A model generated the notes under the pieces. That model saw only the letters and a list, made by a program, of their open reading frames with translations. It was not told the origin of the DNA and did not search any database. A DNA stretch of 64,000 bases from Sphaerisporangium rhizosphaerae (lineage in GTDB: Bacteria; Actinomycetota; Actinomycetes; Streptosporangiales; Streptosporangiaceae): contig NZ_JBHTCG010000012.1 of NCBI RefSeq assembly GCF_042665155.1, positions 124,001-188,000 of the forward strand, read 5' to 3'. Each line of letters begins with the position of its first letter. Position 1 is the first letter of the stretch. Below are positions 1 to 9,121 of the stretch, piece by piece. A program made the translations under genes and the position numbers.

Positions 1-189
1 CTCCCCATCGATCATCGCGTGAGACAGGTGACGAGCCGCCAAAGCTCGGGAAAAATGCTCACTAAATGTCACAATACACACACAATTCATCACTCTGGGT
101 GTGGCATTGCTCACCCCCTCCACGGCGACCGCCGATCGGGAGCGCCGACGCGCAGGTGATCGCGAACCGGTCGTCGTGGCCGATGTGAT

Positions 190-675
190 CTACTTTGTAA
201 AGGCGTCGGCTCTGGACACTTCAGGCTTCATCAGGCGATGCGCGCCAGGACCCCGCTCGCCGAGGGCGTCCTGCGGATTGGCCAGGGCGCAGATGTCGAT
301 GGACAGGCAGCCGCAGCCGATGCAATCGGCGAGGCGGTCGCGCAGTCGCTCCAGTTGCTCGATGCGCGCGTTGAGGTCCTCGCGCCAGCACTGGGACACC
401 CGGGCCCAGTCGGCGCGGGTGGGCGTGCGCCCCTCGGGCAGCAGCGCGAGCACGTCCCTGATCGTGGCCAGCGGGATGCCGACGCGCTGAGACGCCCGGA
501 TGAAGGCCACCCGGCGCAGGGTGTCGCGGGTGTAGCGCCGCTGGTTGCCGGCCGTCCGCCCGCTGTGGATCAGGCCCTGCCGCTCGTAGAACCGCAGGGC
601 CGAGGCGGGCACGCCGCTGCGCTCGGACAGTTCGCCGACCGTCAGTTGCGCGGCCCGCCAGGAGACTCGTGTCAT
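190..675 (-). CDS. soxR: SoxR, redox-sensing MerR-family activator
   Basis: SoxR is a [2Fe-2S] MerR-family transcription factor activated by redox-cycling compounds. The 161-residue protein has an N-terminal winged helix (TVGELSERSGV, residues 12-22, then RFYERQGL), a dimerisation helix (about 80-117) and the diagnostic cluster motif CIGCGCLSIDIC with Cys118, Cys121, Cys123 and Cys129, the C-x2-C-x-C-x5-C spacing of SoxR. The last 30 residues extend beyond the cluster, as in many actinobacterial SoxR proteins. The start at 675 is an ATG directly before the conserved HTH. A perfect 13-bp inverted repeat lies 13 bp upstream, so autoregulation is likely. Which other genes it controls cannot be seen; in Streptomyces SoxR regulons are small and include oxidoreductases and exporters. 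Confidence 0.93.
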   Translation of the reverse strand: MTRVSWRAAQLTVGELSERSGVPASALRFYERQGLIHSGRTAGNQRRYTRDTLRRVAFIRASQRVGIPLATIRDVLALLPEGRTPTRADWARVSQCWREDLNARIEQLERLRDRLADCIGCGCLSIDICALANPQDALGERGPGAHRLMKPEVSRADAFTK

Positions 676-688
676 GCCGCCAAGGCTA

Positions 689-718
689 GCCGGACCTGAA
701 CAATAGTTCAGGTCCGGC
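689..718. promoter_or_regulatory. SoxR-box-like inverted repeat / possible bidirectional hairpin
   Basis: Perfect 13-bp arms (GCCGGACCTGAAC and its complement) are separated by AATA. The inner ACCTGAAC/GTTCAGGT resembles the SoxR-box arrangement (CCTnAA...TTnAGG). It lies between the soxR start and the stop codon of the upstream peptidase gene, so the same hairpin could also end the peptidase transcript. The operator role is inferred from position and symmetry. Confidence 0.6.
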
Positions 719-726
719 CGGGGCGG

Positions 727-2067
727 TCAGCCGTCGATGCGGTGCGTGGTCCAGAACGAGGACAGGTTCACCGAGGTCGCGGCCTGGGCGGCGGCCTTGA
801 AGTCGGCGGTGGTGGAGACGCCGAGCCAGTGGGAGGCGGCGTAGTTCTTCAGCAGGTTCTGCATCGCGGTCGTGCCGATGGCGCGGCGCAGGTCGTGCAG
901 CGCGCACTTGCCGTAGGTGTAGACGACCGTGCCGTACCGGCCGGAATGGGCGTCCCAGTAGGCCATCGGGTTGCTGATCTTCTCGGCGGAGGACTGCCAG
1001 GAGACGCTGTTCCAGCAGTTGGTGCCCGAGATGCCGTTGTACAGGTCGGTCGCGTAGTCGGCGAAGGACTCGTCCAGCCACGGGCTGTTGTACTCGTCGT
1101 CGCCGACGATGCCGTACCACCACTGGTGGGCCAGCTCATGCGCCAGCGCCGTGGAACTGATCACGTCCAGGACGAAGCCGGGATACTCCATGCCGCCGAA
1201 CCAGAAGTTGTTGTCCAGCACCGCGTCGACCTCGCCGTAGGGGAAGGCGCCGAAACGCCCCGCGTGCGCCACCAGCGCGTTCTTGGCGGTCGTCATCATG
1301 GACGCGGCGCTGCTGGAGCTGATCGAGCTCACCCGGTAGACGTTCACCGTGACGCCGGTGGTGGTCGTGCTCGTCGTCTTGACGAACGGCCCCGCCGCCC
1401 AGGCGAACTCGCGCACCTTGCTCGCCGTGGCCGTGGTCACCGTCCGGCCGGAGGCGCCGGGCGTGTCCACCGAAGTGCCGGTGGCGGGCACCAGCAGCGA
1501 CGTCGGATGGTCGAGGGTGACGGTGTAGTCGCTGATCAGCTGGTAGAACGCCTCGCCGTTGTTGGTGTAGGGGTCCAGGTGCCAGCCGTTGCCGTCCCGG
1601 ACGGCCAGCACCGGCAGGGCGTTGCCGATGAAGTTGTAGGACCCGTCACGGCCGAACCGGTCGGCGCCGCTCGGCACCACGATGCTCAGGTCGAATCCGA
1701 TCGAGGTGCTCTGGCCCTGGTTCAGCGGTGACGGCAGCGTGATCTTCAGAGCGGTGCAGTTCACCGACAGCGGCGCGGGCGTGCCCCCCGTCACGTTGGT
1801 CACCGTGATCGGGGTGGAGGGGCAGCTGCCGTGGTAGTTGTCCCACAGTCGCAGGTAGACCTCGGTGAGCGGGTCGGCGGACGGGTTGCCGAAGCTGACG
1901 CTCTGATGGCCGGTCCAGGTGCTGCCCGAGGCGTTACTGGCCAGCGTGACCGTGTAGACGGCGGTGGCGGGCGTGCGGGTCGCGTCCGCCGCCAGCGCGG
2001 CCGGCGGGACGCCGCCGAGCAGCAGCAGTGCCGCCGCAGCGGCGGAGAAGAGCATTCGTCGGAGCAT
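727..2067 (-). CDS. Secreted M1-family-like zinc metallopeptidase
   Basis: This is predicted to be an exported gluzincin aminopeptidase-type enzyme. Residues 1-27 form a signal peptide (RR, then an Ala/Leu core, cleavage near ALAA). An N-terminal beta-rich domain is followed by the exopeptidase-type loop GGMEYPG and the zinc site HELAHQWWYG, with His310, Glu311, His314 and third ligand Glu333 in WLDESFADY (H-E-x2-H-x18-E). At 446 residues it is shorter than PepN-type M1 enzymes (about 850) and lacks their C-terminal helical domain, like other compact secreted M1 proteins of actinomycetes. The ATG at 2067 has a GGGAG site about 11 nt upstream and begins the signal peptide; the reading frame extends 56 codons further but without a signal sequence. 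Substrate unknown. Confidence 0.85.
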   Translation of the reverse strand: MLRRMLFSAAAAALLLLGGVPPAALAADATRTPATAVYTVTLASNASGSTWTGHQSVSFGNPSADPLTEVYLRLWDNYHGSCPSTPITVTNVTGGTPAPLSVNCTALKITLPSPLNQGQSTSIGFDLSIVVPSGADRFGRDGSYNFIGNALPVLAVRDGNGWHLDPYTNNGEAFYQLISDYTVTLDHPTSLLVPATGTSVDTPGASGRTVTTATASKVREFAWAAGPFVKTTSTTTTGVTVNVYRVSSISSSSAASMMTTAKNALVAHAGRFGAFPYGEVDAVLDNNFWFGGMEYPGFVLDVISSTALAHELAHQWWYGIVGDDEYNSPWLDESFADYATDLYNGISGTNCWNSVSWQSSAEKISNPMAYWDAHSGRYGTVVYTYGKCALHDLRRAIGTTAMQNLLKNYAASHWLGVSTTADFKAAAQAATSVNLSSFWTTHRIDG

Positions 2068-2272
2068 GAGGACGGTTCTCCCTTCCGAACACCGGAAACC
2101 CCCGCCCCGCCGACGTAACGTAACTTCTCTCCCGGGACCGGTCAACGATCCCCTTACTCCCGGCATGGAGGATGTGCAGGCCGGCGCCGCTCGGCGGCGG
2201 CGCCGGTGCGGGCGCGCGGTCATGGCCCCGGTCAAGATGCCCGGCCGGAAGAGGGCGGTGCGGGTGCCCCGG

Positions 2273-2638
2273 TCAGGACGCGGACAGGGCGGCGCGGGCC
2301 TCGTCGGCGGTGGGGTAGGTCGAGAAGGCGTCGGCCACCCCGGTCAGGCGGAAGGTGCGCTGGACGCGCGCGTTCAGGCCGGCGAGCGCGACGCTCCCCT
2401 CGCGGGCGGCCAGCGCGCGGCGGGCGCCCAGGAACACGCTGATGCCGGTGGAGTCGCAGAAGGCCAGGCCGGTGACGTCGATGATCAGGTGCCGGCACTG
2501 GTCGGCGTAGGCCTTGTCGAGCGCCTTCTGCAGGTGCGGGACGCTGCCGTGGTCCAGTTCCCCCGTCAGGACCAGCGTGCGCACCGGGGAGGAGTGGCCG
2601 TCGGCGGAGCCGCCTTCGACCTGCACGGTGAAGTTCAT
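2273..2638 (-). CDS. STAS-domain anti-sigma factor antagonist
   Basis: This 121-residue protein is a single STAS domain of the SpoIIAA/RsbV/BldG type. The diagnostic loop FCDSTGISVFLGA carries the serine normally phosphorylated by a cognate anti-sigma kinase. In this family the unphosphorylated protein binds the kinase and frees a sigma factor. The ATG at 2638 begins the beta1 strand (MNFTVQVEG); the frame runs 48 codons further upstream but that stretch is Arg/Pro-rich and unlikely to be translated. The gene lies about 200 bp downstream of, and in the same direction as, a SpoIIAB-like ATPase gene, so the two probably form a partner-switching pair. No sigma factor gene is adjacent. A second STAS gene lies at 62086-62541. 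Confidence 0.85.
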   Translation of the reverse strand: MNFTVQVEGGSADGHSSPVRTLVLTGELDHGSVPHLQKALDKAYADQCRHLIIDVTGLAFCDSTGISVFLGARRALAAREGSVALAGLNARVQRTFRLTGVADAFSTYPTADEARAALSAS

Positions 2639-2837
2639 GGGCGACCTATTCACGGAGCGAGCATTGGATCGGCGGGGACGGCGGACAGGGCCGCGGGCGG
2701 GTGACCGGGTGCGCGCACCGGGACCGGCCCGCATGGCGACTAGCTGATGCTCCACATCGGTGACGATATGCGAAGCGGCCACGCCTGCCCACAGATAGAG
2801 CCATGCTTGATCGGTAAGTGAGGGGACCCGGTCGGGG

Positions 2838-3278
2838 TCAGGCCTTCGGCAGGCCGTTGATCTCCTGGCGCAGCAGCACCGCCGACCCCTGGGCGTCCCT
2901 GGTGATGCGCACCTCGTCGCACAGCTGTTGCATGAGCCAAAGGCCCCGGCCGCGCAGCGTGGTCACCCCGGGGTCGCCGGCGGTGGCGTGCGCGGGCACG
3001 AGCTGCCCGAGACGGTCGTGCACCTCGACGGTGACGGAGCGCTCGTCGTGCCAGGCCTGGACATGCCCCTCGCCGTGGGCGTGGTCGAGCACGTTGGCGG
3101 CGGCCTCGTTCACCGCCAGCACCAGGTCTTGCAGGCGCACGCCGGAAAGACCCGCCAGAGCGGCGTACCCGCGCACCTGCCCCCGCAAGGCGCTGAGATC
3201 ATCGGTGATCGGCCACTGCGCGGACGCATGCCCCCTGCGATCCACCGGCACCCTCCTGCCACGCCGCCAGTCGTCCAC
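2838..3278 (-). CDS. HATPase_c_2 anti-sigma-type serine kinase (RsbW/SpoIIAB-like)
   Basis: A 146-residue GHKL ATPase of the stand-alone type used as anti-sigma factor or serine kinase in partner switching. The N box is NEAAANVLDHA (Asn57, Glu58) and the G2-type box is LRGRGLWLMQQLCDEV near 108-123; a linking strand SVTVEVHD carries the G1 Asp. No transmembrane or PAS region is present. The start is a GTG at 3278. Several dozen copies of such ATPases are typical in Streptomyces-like genomes, and many regulate STAS partners rather than a sigma factor directly, so the client is uncertain. The neighbouring STAS gene is the best candidate partner. About 290 bp of gene-free sequence separates it from the divergent SARP gene. 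Confidence 0.82.
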   Translation of the reverse strand: MDDWRRGRRVPVDRRGHASAQWPITDDLSALRGQVRGYAALAGLSGVRLQDLVLAVNEAAANVLDHAHGEGHVQAWHDERSVTVEVHDRLGQLVPAHATAGDPGVTTLRGRGLWLMQQLCDEVRITRDAQGSAVLLRQEINGLPKA

Positions 3279-3566
3279 CTGTCAGAACTCCGCCACGGGC
3301 TTGACCATAACGCCTGGACGTCCTGGGTCACGCACCGGCCACTCTCCCACCCCCGGCGGCGCGGCGTCCGCACAACCGTACGGTAAGGACGAATCGGCGC
3401 GCCGCATCCCGGGGCCGGAGAATTCACCTGTTACCCCGTGAGCCCGGCGATAACAGAGATACGGCACTCCATGCGTTCCGGTCGAGGTAAGTGCAGGGAC
3501 GAACCACGCGGCCGGCGCGGGTCCACGAGAATGAAGCGGTCGTGATCGAGGGAAGGGCGGGATGCC

Positions 3567-6500
3567 GTGCGCGTCGGGATCCTCGGGCCGCTCCGGGTCC
3601 AGGACGCGGGCGGGAACCCGGTCGAGGTCGCGGGCGCGCGGCTGCGGGCACTGCTCGTACGGCTCGCCCTCGACCCCGGGCGGGTCGTCACCGTCGAGCG
3701 TCTGGTCGACGACCTGTGGCCGGGCGAGCCGCCCGCCAACCCGGCGGCGGCGCTGCAGTCCCTTGTGGCGCGCCTTCGCCGTGAGCTCGGCGGACGGGAG
3801 GCGGTCGCCTCCCACCCGTCGGGGTATCGGCTGGGCGCGGAGGGGCCGGCCGTGGACGCGTGGGTCTTCGACGCGCGGGCCGCCCGGGGCGCGGCCCTGC
3901 TGCGCGCCGGCGACCCGTCCGGCGCGGGCGGGCCGCTGCGCGAGGCGCTGGAGCTGTGGCGCGGGCCCGCGCTGGTGGACGCCTCCCGGTTCCCCTTCGC
4001 CGCCGCGCCCGCCGCGCGGCTGGAGGAGCTGCGGCTGGCCACGCTCGAGGCCCGCATCGACGCCGACCTGGCGTGCGCGGTTCCCGGGCTGGTCGCCGAG
4101 CTGGAGGAGCTGGCGGCCGCGCATCCCACCAGGGAGCCGTTCCAGGCCCGGCTCATGCGGGCGCTGTGCGCCGACGGCCGGCGGGCGGACGCGCTGGAGG
4201 TGTACGAGCGCGTGCGCGCGGCGCTGGCGGACGGGCTCGGCGTGGACCCGGGCGCCGAACTCCGCGCCGCCCACCTGCACGCCCTCCGCGCCGACGCCTC
4301 CCCGGCCGTCCAGGGCACGGCGGCCGGGGGCAACCTGCCCGCGCCGCTGACCCGCCTGGTGGGAAGGCACGACGACCTGGCCAGGGTCGGCCGCCTGCTG
4401 GGGGAGTCGCGCCTGGTCACCGTGACCGGGCCGGGAGGTGCGGGCAAGACCCGGCTGGCCCTGGAGGCGGCGCGACGCGAACGGGCGCCGGACGGGGTAT
4501 GGCTGGTCGAACTGGCCCACGTGACCCGTCCGTCCGGCGTCCTGGGCCACCTGACCCCTCCGTCCGGCGTCGCGGCGGCCGTCCACGCGGCCCTGGCCGG
4601 CACCGGCCTGCTCGCCGGCCTCGGCGGCGCCCCGGGAGCCGGGCCGGCCGAGCGGCTGTGCGCGTCGCTGGCCGGGCGTCGTGCCCTGCTGATGCTGGAC
4701 AACTGCGAGCACGTGGTGGAGGAGGCCGCCGAGCTGGTCCAGCGCGTGCTCGCCGCCGCGCCGGGCGTGCGGGTGCTGGCCACCGGCAGGGAACCGCTCG
4801 GCGTCACCGGTGAGGCCCTGCATCCCCTGCCGCCGCTCGCGGTGCCCGGCGAGGACGTCACGCCGCTGTCGGCGCCGTCGTTCGCCGCGGTCGCGCTGTT
4901 CGCCGAGCGCGCCGCGGCCGTCCGCCCGGGTTTCGCCGTCGACGAGGGCAACCTCGCCGACGTCGTACGGCTGTGCCGGGAGCTGGACGGCATGCCGCTG
5001 GCGATCGAGCTGGCCGCCGCCCGGCTGCGCTCCCTGACCCTCACCCAGCTCGCCGGCATGATCGGCGACCGCCTGGAGGTGCTGGGACGCGGCAGCCGCG
5101 CGGTGGAGCGGCGGCACCGCACGTTGCGGGCGACGATCGACTGGAGCTGGGAGCTGCTCACCGAGCCCGAGCGGGCGGCGTTGCGCCGCCTGTCGGTGTT
5201 CGCGGGCGGCGGGGCGTCGGCCGAGGCCGCGGCGCGCGTGTGCGGAGCCGGCCTGGACGTGCTGACGTCGCTGGTCGACCGGTCTCTGCTGGTCCAGGCC
5301 GCCGATGACCCCCGGCCGGGCCCGCCCCTCGCCGGGGACGGCGGCGAGGGGCGCTACCGCCTGCTGGAGACGGTGCGCCACTACGCGTCCGAGAAACTCG
5401 CCCAGACCCCGGAGACACCGGAGACCCCGGACGGCATCGAGAGCACCCGGTGCACGGACGGCACCGGGGTGGGGGCGGAGGAACGGCGGGTGCGGGCGGC
5501 GCACGCCGCGTACTTCCTCGAGCTGGCCGAGCGCTGCGAGCCGTCGCTGCGCGGCCCGGAGCAGGCCGCCGCGCTGCGCCTGCTGGACGGCCATCAGGGC
5601 GACCTTGACGCGGCCCTCGGCCACGCGATCGAGTGCGGGTGGGCCGAGACGGCGGTCCGGCTGTACACGGCGCGGCTGTGGTCGTGGGTGATGCGGGGCA
5701 GGCGGCGGGAGGCGGCCGACTGGGCGGCGGCGGTGGCCCGCGCCACCGGCGACGCGCCACCGCCCGGGCTGGCCGCCGAGCACGCGATGTGCCTGCTCCT
5801 GGCCGGGTCCGGGGACACCGGCGGCGAAGGCGACGGCGCGGGCGTCGCCGGGATGCGGCCCGGCGAGCTGCTGGACCGCATGTACCGGTCGGACCGGCCG
5901 GCGGTGCTCGGCTCGTGGGCGATCGTGGGCGCGTACGCGGGCGGCGTCGCCGACATCCGGCGCCGCGCCGCCGCCGCGGTCGAGCACTTCGGCCGCCACC
6001 CGGACGCGTGGGCGCGGGCCACGACGCTGCTCATCGAGGGCATTGTGGAGTTCGAGTTCGTGCCCGGCGGCGCGCCACGCGCCGAGGTGCTGGTGCGCTC
6101 GGCCTCGCGGGCCTTCCACGGGCTCGGCGAGCGCTGGGGGATGGCGCTGGCGCTGTTCTGGCTGTCGCTGGTTGCGGAGAACCGGGGCGAGCCGGCGGAG
6201 GCGCTGGCCCTGCTGGAGGAGTCGGCGGCGCGGGCGGCGGAGATCGGCGGCGTCGACGCGCTGCCCGGCCCGGCGATGCTGCCGGTGCGGCTGGGCCAGT
6301 TACGGGCCCGCACCGGCGACCTCGCGGGCGCGGAGGCGGTGCTTCAGCAGGCGCGGGTGGCGGCCGAGCGGGCGGGGGACGCGCTGGCGCAGGCCCGCAC
6401 CTGGCACGCCCTGGGCGAGAGGGCGCGCCGCGCGGGAGACCACGCGGGGGCGCGCACGCGCCTGCGCCGGGCGATGGACCTGCTGCCGGCCGAGCGGTCC

Positions 6501-6908
6501 GCCGGCGGCACGGGGTCGCGGCCGCCGATGATCCCGGCGCAGCTGGTGGCGTTCGTGTGGCTGGAGGCGTCCCGGGTGGAGACCCTGGCGGGCGACCTCG
6601 CCGCCGGCGGGCGGCGTCTGCGGGAGGCTCTGGAGGCGGTGGCGGCGACCCCGGACGACACCGCGCGCGCCACCGTCCTGGAGGGGGCGGCCGAGTGGCT
6701 CGTGGAGGCGGGCGAGCCCGGACGGGCCGCCGCCGCGCTGGCGGCGGCGTCCCGGCTGCGGGGCGTGCCCGACAGCGCCGACCGCGAGGTGGCCGCGCTG
6801 GTCGCCCGATGCCGGGGGGCGCTGGGGGAGGCCGCTTTCGCCGCGGCATGGCGCGCGGGCGCCTCCTCACCCGCCCCGGACGCCGCGGCCCTGCTGTCCG
6901 GACTCTGA
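3567..6908 (+). CDS. SARP-family regulator with STAND ATPase and TPR region (AfsR-like)
   Basis: A 1113-residue regulator with the AfsR-type order: OmpR-like winged helix (about 1-95; VRVGILGPLRV ... RLVDDLWPGEPP ... LRRELGG), bacterial transcriptional activation domain (about 96-250), NB-ARC/STAND ATPase (Walker A GPGGAGKT at 288-295; Walker B LLMLDNCEH near 375; RLSVFAGG further on) and a long C-terminal helical repeat region with TPR character (about 640-1113). The family couples nucleotide-dependent oligomerisation to activation of secondary-metabolite or morphogenesis genes. The GTG at 3567 follows GGAAGGGCGGG. No biosynthetic cluster is adjacent, so its target is unclear; an ion-channel gene follows at 290 bp. 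The central segment around 600-640 is Pro/Glu-rich linker. The length is above AfsR itself (about 990) because the helical C-terminus is longer. Confidence 0.9.
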   Translation: MRVGILGPLRVQDAGGNPVEVAGARLRALLVRLALDPGRVVTVERLVDDLWPGEPPANPAAALQSLVARLRRELGGREAVASHPSGYRLGAEGPAVDAWVFDARAARGAALLRAGDPSGAGGPLREALELWRGPALVDASRFPFAAAPAARLEELRLATLEARIDADLACAVPGLVAELEELAAAHPTREPFQARLMRALCADGRRADALEVYERVRAALADGLGVDPGAELRAAHLHALRADASPAVQGTAAGGNLPAPLTRLVGRHDDLARVGRLLGESRLVTVTGPGGAGKTRLALEAARRERAPDGVWLVELAHVTRPSGVLGHLTPPSGVAAAVHAALAGTGLLAGLGGAPGAGPAERLCASLAGRRALLMLDNCEHVVEEAAELVQRVLAAAPGVRVLATGREPLGVTGEALHPLPPLAVPGEDVTPLSAPSFAAVALFAERAAAVRPGFAVDEGNLADVVRLCRELDGMPLAIELAAARLRSLTLTQLAGMIGDRLEVLGRGSRAVERRHRTLRATIDWSWELLTEPERAALRRLSVFAGGGASAEAAARVCGAGLDVLTSLVDRSLLVQAADDPRPGPPLAGDGGEGRYRLLETVRHYASEKLAQTPETPETPDGIESTRCTDGTGVGAEERRVRAAHAAYFLELAERCEPSLRGPEQAAALRLLDGHQGDLDAALGHAIECGWAETAVRLYTARLWSWVMRGRRREAADWAAAVARATGDAPPPGLAAEHAMCLLLAGSGDTGGEGDGAGVAGMRPGELLDRMYRSDRPAVLGSWAIVGAYAGGVADIRRRAAAAVEHFGRHPDAWARATTLLIEGIVEFEFVPGGAPRAEVLVRSASRAFHGLGERWGMALALFWLSLVAENRGEPAEALALLEESAARAAEIGGVDALPGPAMLPVRLGQLRARTGDLAGAEAVLQQARVAAERAGDALAQARTWHALGERARRAGDHAGARTRLRRAMDLLPAERSAGGTGSRPPMIPAQLVAFVWLEASRVETLAGDLAAGGRRLREALEAVAATPDDTARATVLEGAAEWLVEAGEPGRAAAALAAASRLRGVPDSADREVAALVARCRGALGEAAFAAAWRAGASSPAPDAAALLSGL

Positions 6909-7201
6909 GGGCCCGCCGTGGCGAGCCGCGGAGTACCGCTCCGCCGCCCGCGACCCCGCCTCACCTCTGCGAGCACGTGCCCGTCTCACCCTGTCGGTGG
7001 CGGGAGTCCTCTCATGACCCCTGCGGACGGCGTCCGGCGGCGAGGAGCCCTCTGAGCTGGGCCGGAACGGCGTTGTCTCCGCCGGGGAGCCGGGGCGATG
7101 TCCTGACACGTGCACGGTTCGCCCTGGGTTACTGCTTCAATGATCGATGGCCGGCGGCTGAGGACGCCGGCTTTTCACGGCTGCGATGGGCGGGGGCAAC
7201 G

Positions 7202-9067
7202 ATGCGGAGACTGCGAGAGCGTCTGCGGTACTGGTTCGACGGCACGATGGATCGCGGCACGCCGGCTCTGATCGGCTGGCTGGCGCTGGCGTCCGTCGTG
7301 CTCATCGTGCTGGTCACGGCAGCGGTGGTCGCCTTCACCGATACCGAGGAGAACGGCGGCTGGGGAACCGTCGGGTGGATGAGCCTGATGCGCGCCATCG
7401 ACCCCGGCACCATGGGCGGCGACAGCGGGAGCCCGGTGTTCCTGGCGCTGATGCTGACCATCACCATCGGGGGCATCTTCATCGTCAGCTCGCTCATCGG
7501 TGTGCTGACCACCGGTCTGGAGAACCGGATCAGCGAGCTGCGCAAGGGCCGGTCCCGGCTGATCGAGAGCGGTCACACGATCGTGCTCGGCTGGTCGGAG
7601 CAGGTGTTCACCGTGATCGAGGAGCTGGTCAAGGCCAACGAGGGGCAACGGCGGTCCTGTGTGGTGATCCTGGCGGACCGCGACAAGGTCGACATGGACG
7701 ACCAGATCCGCGCCCGGGTGGGGGAGACCGGCCGCACCAGGGTCATCTGCCGTTCGGGAAGCCCGCTCAAGCGGGTGGACCTGGAGCTCGTCAGCCCGGA
7801 CACCGCCAAAGCGATCATGGTGCTGCCCTCACCGGACAAGGACGCCGACGTCGATGTGATCAAGGCGTTGTTGCTGCTGAACAACCGCGCCTGGCGGGGC
7901 GTGCGGCCGCACGTGGTCGCCGCCGTGCAGGAGTCGGAGAACCTCGCCGCCGCGCGCCTCGCCGGAGGCGAGTCGGCCATCGTGATCGACGCCGACGACA
8001 TCACCGTGCGGCTGGTGGCCCAGTCGCACCGCCAGTCGGGGCTGTCCACGGTCTGCACCGACCTGCTGGACTTCGACGGCAACGAGCTCTACATCCGCCC
8101 CGAGCCCGCGCTCACCGGCCGCACCTACGGCGAGGCGCTCAGCGCCTACGACCTCGGCATCCCGGTCGGGCTGCGCAGGATGGACGGGCGGGTCCTGCTC
8201 AACCCCGCGCAGGAGACCGTGATCGACGCCAGGGACCAGGTGATCGTCCTGGCCGAGGACGACCTGCTCATCCAGCTCGCCGGCTCCGCTCCCGCGATCG
8301 TCCCGGAGGCCGTCGCGGCGGCCCCCGACCGGGCGCAGACGCCCGACCGCACCCTGCTCATCGGGTGGAACTCGCGCGCTCTGAAGCTGATCGACCTGCT
8401 GGACCGCCTGGTCGAGCCGGCGTCGGTGGTGGACATCGCCGCCCCTGGCCGGCCGGTGGACGTCCTTGAGACCGGGCGGGAGAACCTGACCGTCGGCTAC
8501 AAGTACTGCCGGCCGACGAGCCGGCGGTCGCTGGAGAACCTCGACCTCGGCGGTTACCGGCACCTGGTCGTGCTGGCCGACGACGAGGTCGACCCCGAGC
8601 ACGCCGACGACCGGACGCTGGTGACGCTGCTGCACCTGCGCGACATCAAGGTGAGCCTCGGAGACCCTTACACCATCGTGACCGAGATCAACGACGACGC
8701 GAACCGGGAGATCTTCCAGGTCACCAAGGCCGACGACTTCATCATCAGCACCAAGCTCATCAGCCTGCTGCTGACCCAGCTCGCGGAGAACCGGCATCTG
8801 CACCGCGTGTTCTCCCAGCTCTTCGACCCCACCGGCCCGGAGATCCATTTGCTGCCCGCCTCGGACTACCTCGTCCCTGGAGTGGAGGCGAACTTCGCGA
8901 CCGTCGTGGAGGTGGCCAAGCGGCGAGGGCAGACCGCCATCGGCTACCGGGTCAAGCGGCACAGCGACCACACCCCCTCCTTCGGGGTGACGCTCAACCC
9001 GCCGAAGACCGCGCCGCTGACCTTCGGCGCCGACGACAACGTCATCGTCCTGGCCGAGAACCTCTGA
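7202..9067 (+). CDS. CASTOR/POLLUX-like cation channel with RCK domains
   Basis: A 621-residue membrane protein resembling the CASTOR/POLLUX ion-channel family, which in plants forms nuclear-envelope cation channels and is widespread but little studied in actinobacteria. Two hydrophobic helices are seen (about 20-43, ALIGWLALASVVLIVLV; about 80-105, FLALMLTITIGGIFIV), with the pore-loop region between them (EENGGWGTVGWMSLMRA). Two RCK/TrkA-N-like Rossmann domains follow, beginning at GHTIVLGWSEQVFTVIEEL (about 122) and TLLIGWNSRALKLIDLL (about 380). The ATG at 7202 follows a GGGCGGGGG stretch and starts just before TM1; a much longer open frame reaches upstream but overlaps the SARP gene and is not coding. 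The selectivity filter is not the K+ TVGYG type, so the permeant ion cannot be named. Confidence 0.85.
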   Translation: MRRLRERLRYWFDGTMDRGTPALIGWLALASVVLIVLVTAAVVAFTDTEENGGWGTVGWMSLMRAIDPGTMGGDSGSPVFLALMLTITIGGIFIVSSLIGVLTTGLENRISELRKGRSRLIESGHTIVLGWSEQVFTVIEELVKANEGQRRSCVVILADRDKVDMDDQIRARVGETGRTRVICRSGSPLKRVDLELVSPDTAKAIMVLPSPDKDADVDVIKALLLLNNRAWRGVRPHVVAAVQESENLAAARLAGGESAIVIDADDITVRLVAQSHRQSGLSTVCTDLLDFDGNELYIRPEPALTGRTYGEALSAYDLGIPVGLRRMDGRVLLNPAQETVIDARDQVIVLAEDDLLIQLAGSAPAIVPEAVAAAPDRAQTPDRTLLIGWNSRALKLIDLLDRLVEPASVVDIAAPGRPVDVLETGRENLTVGYKYCRPTSRRSLENLDLGGYRHLVVLADDEVDPEHADDRTLVTLLHLRDIKVSLGDPYTIVTEINDDANREIFQVTKADDFIISTKLISLLLTQLAENRHLHRVFSQLFDPTGPEIHLLPASDYLVPGVEANFATVVEVAKRRGQTAIGYRVKRHSDHTPSFGVTLNPPKTAPLTFGADDNVIVLAENL

Positions 9068-9121
9068 CCCTCCCGGAGGCCGCGCGCCGAGCAGGGCGCC
9101 GTCCTCGGCGGGACCGTCGCG

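Noticed and set aside
1..189. A gene at the left edge
   Set aside because: The plus-strand frame starting at 101 overlaps soxR and lacks a ribosome site; the edge sequence is more likely intergenic.
3282..6119. A 945-codon open frame antisense to the SARP gene
   Set aside because: Its translation is Arg/Gly/Pro/Gln-rich without any domain. The opposite frame contains a complete AfsR-type protein, and long antisense frames are expected at this GC content.
6980..7120. Possible c-di-AMP riboswitch before the channel gene (CCGGGGAGCCGGGGCGATG)
   Set aside because: Only a short run resembles the ydaO-type motif; the conserved 3' CCGAGUCCGACAGCUAACC-type element is absent.
5633..7201. Upstream extension of the channel frame by 523 codons
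   Set aside because: It overlaps the SARP gene in another frame and gives low-complexity peptide; the channel has its own start and membrane helix at 7202.
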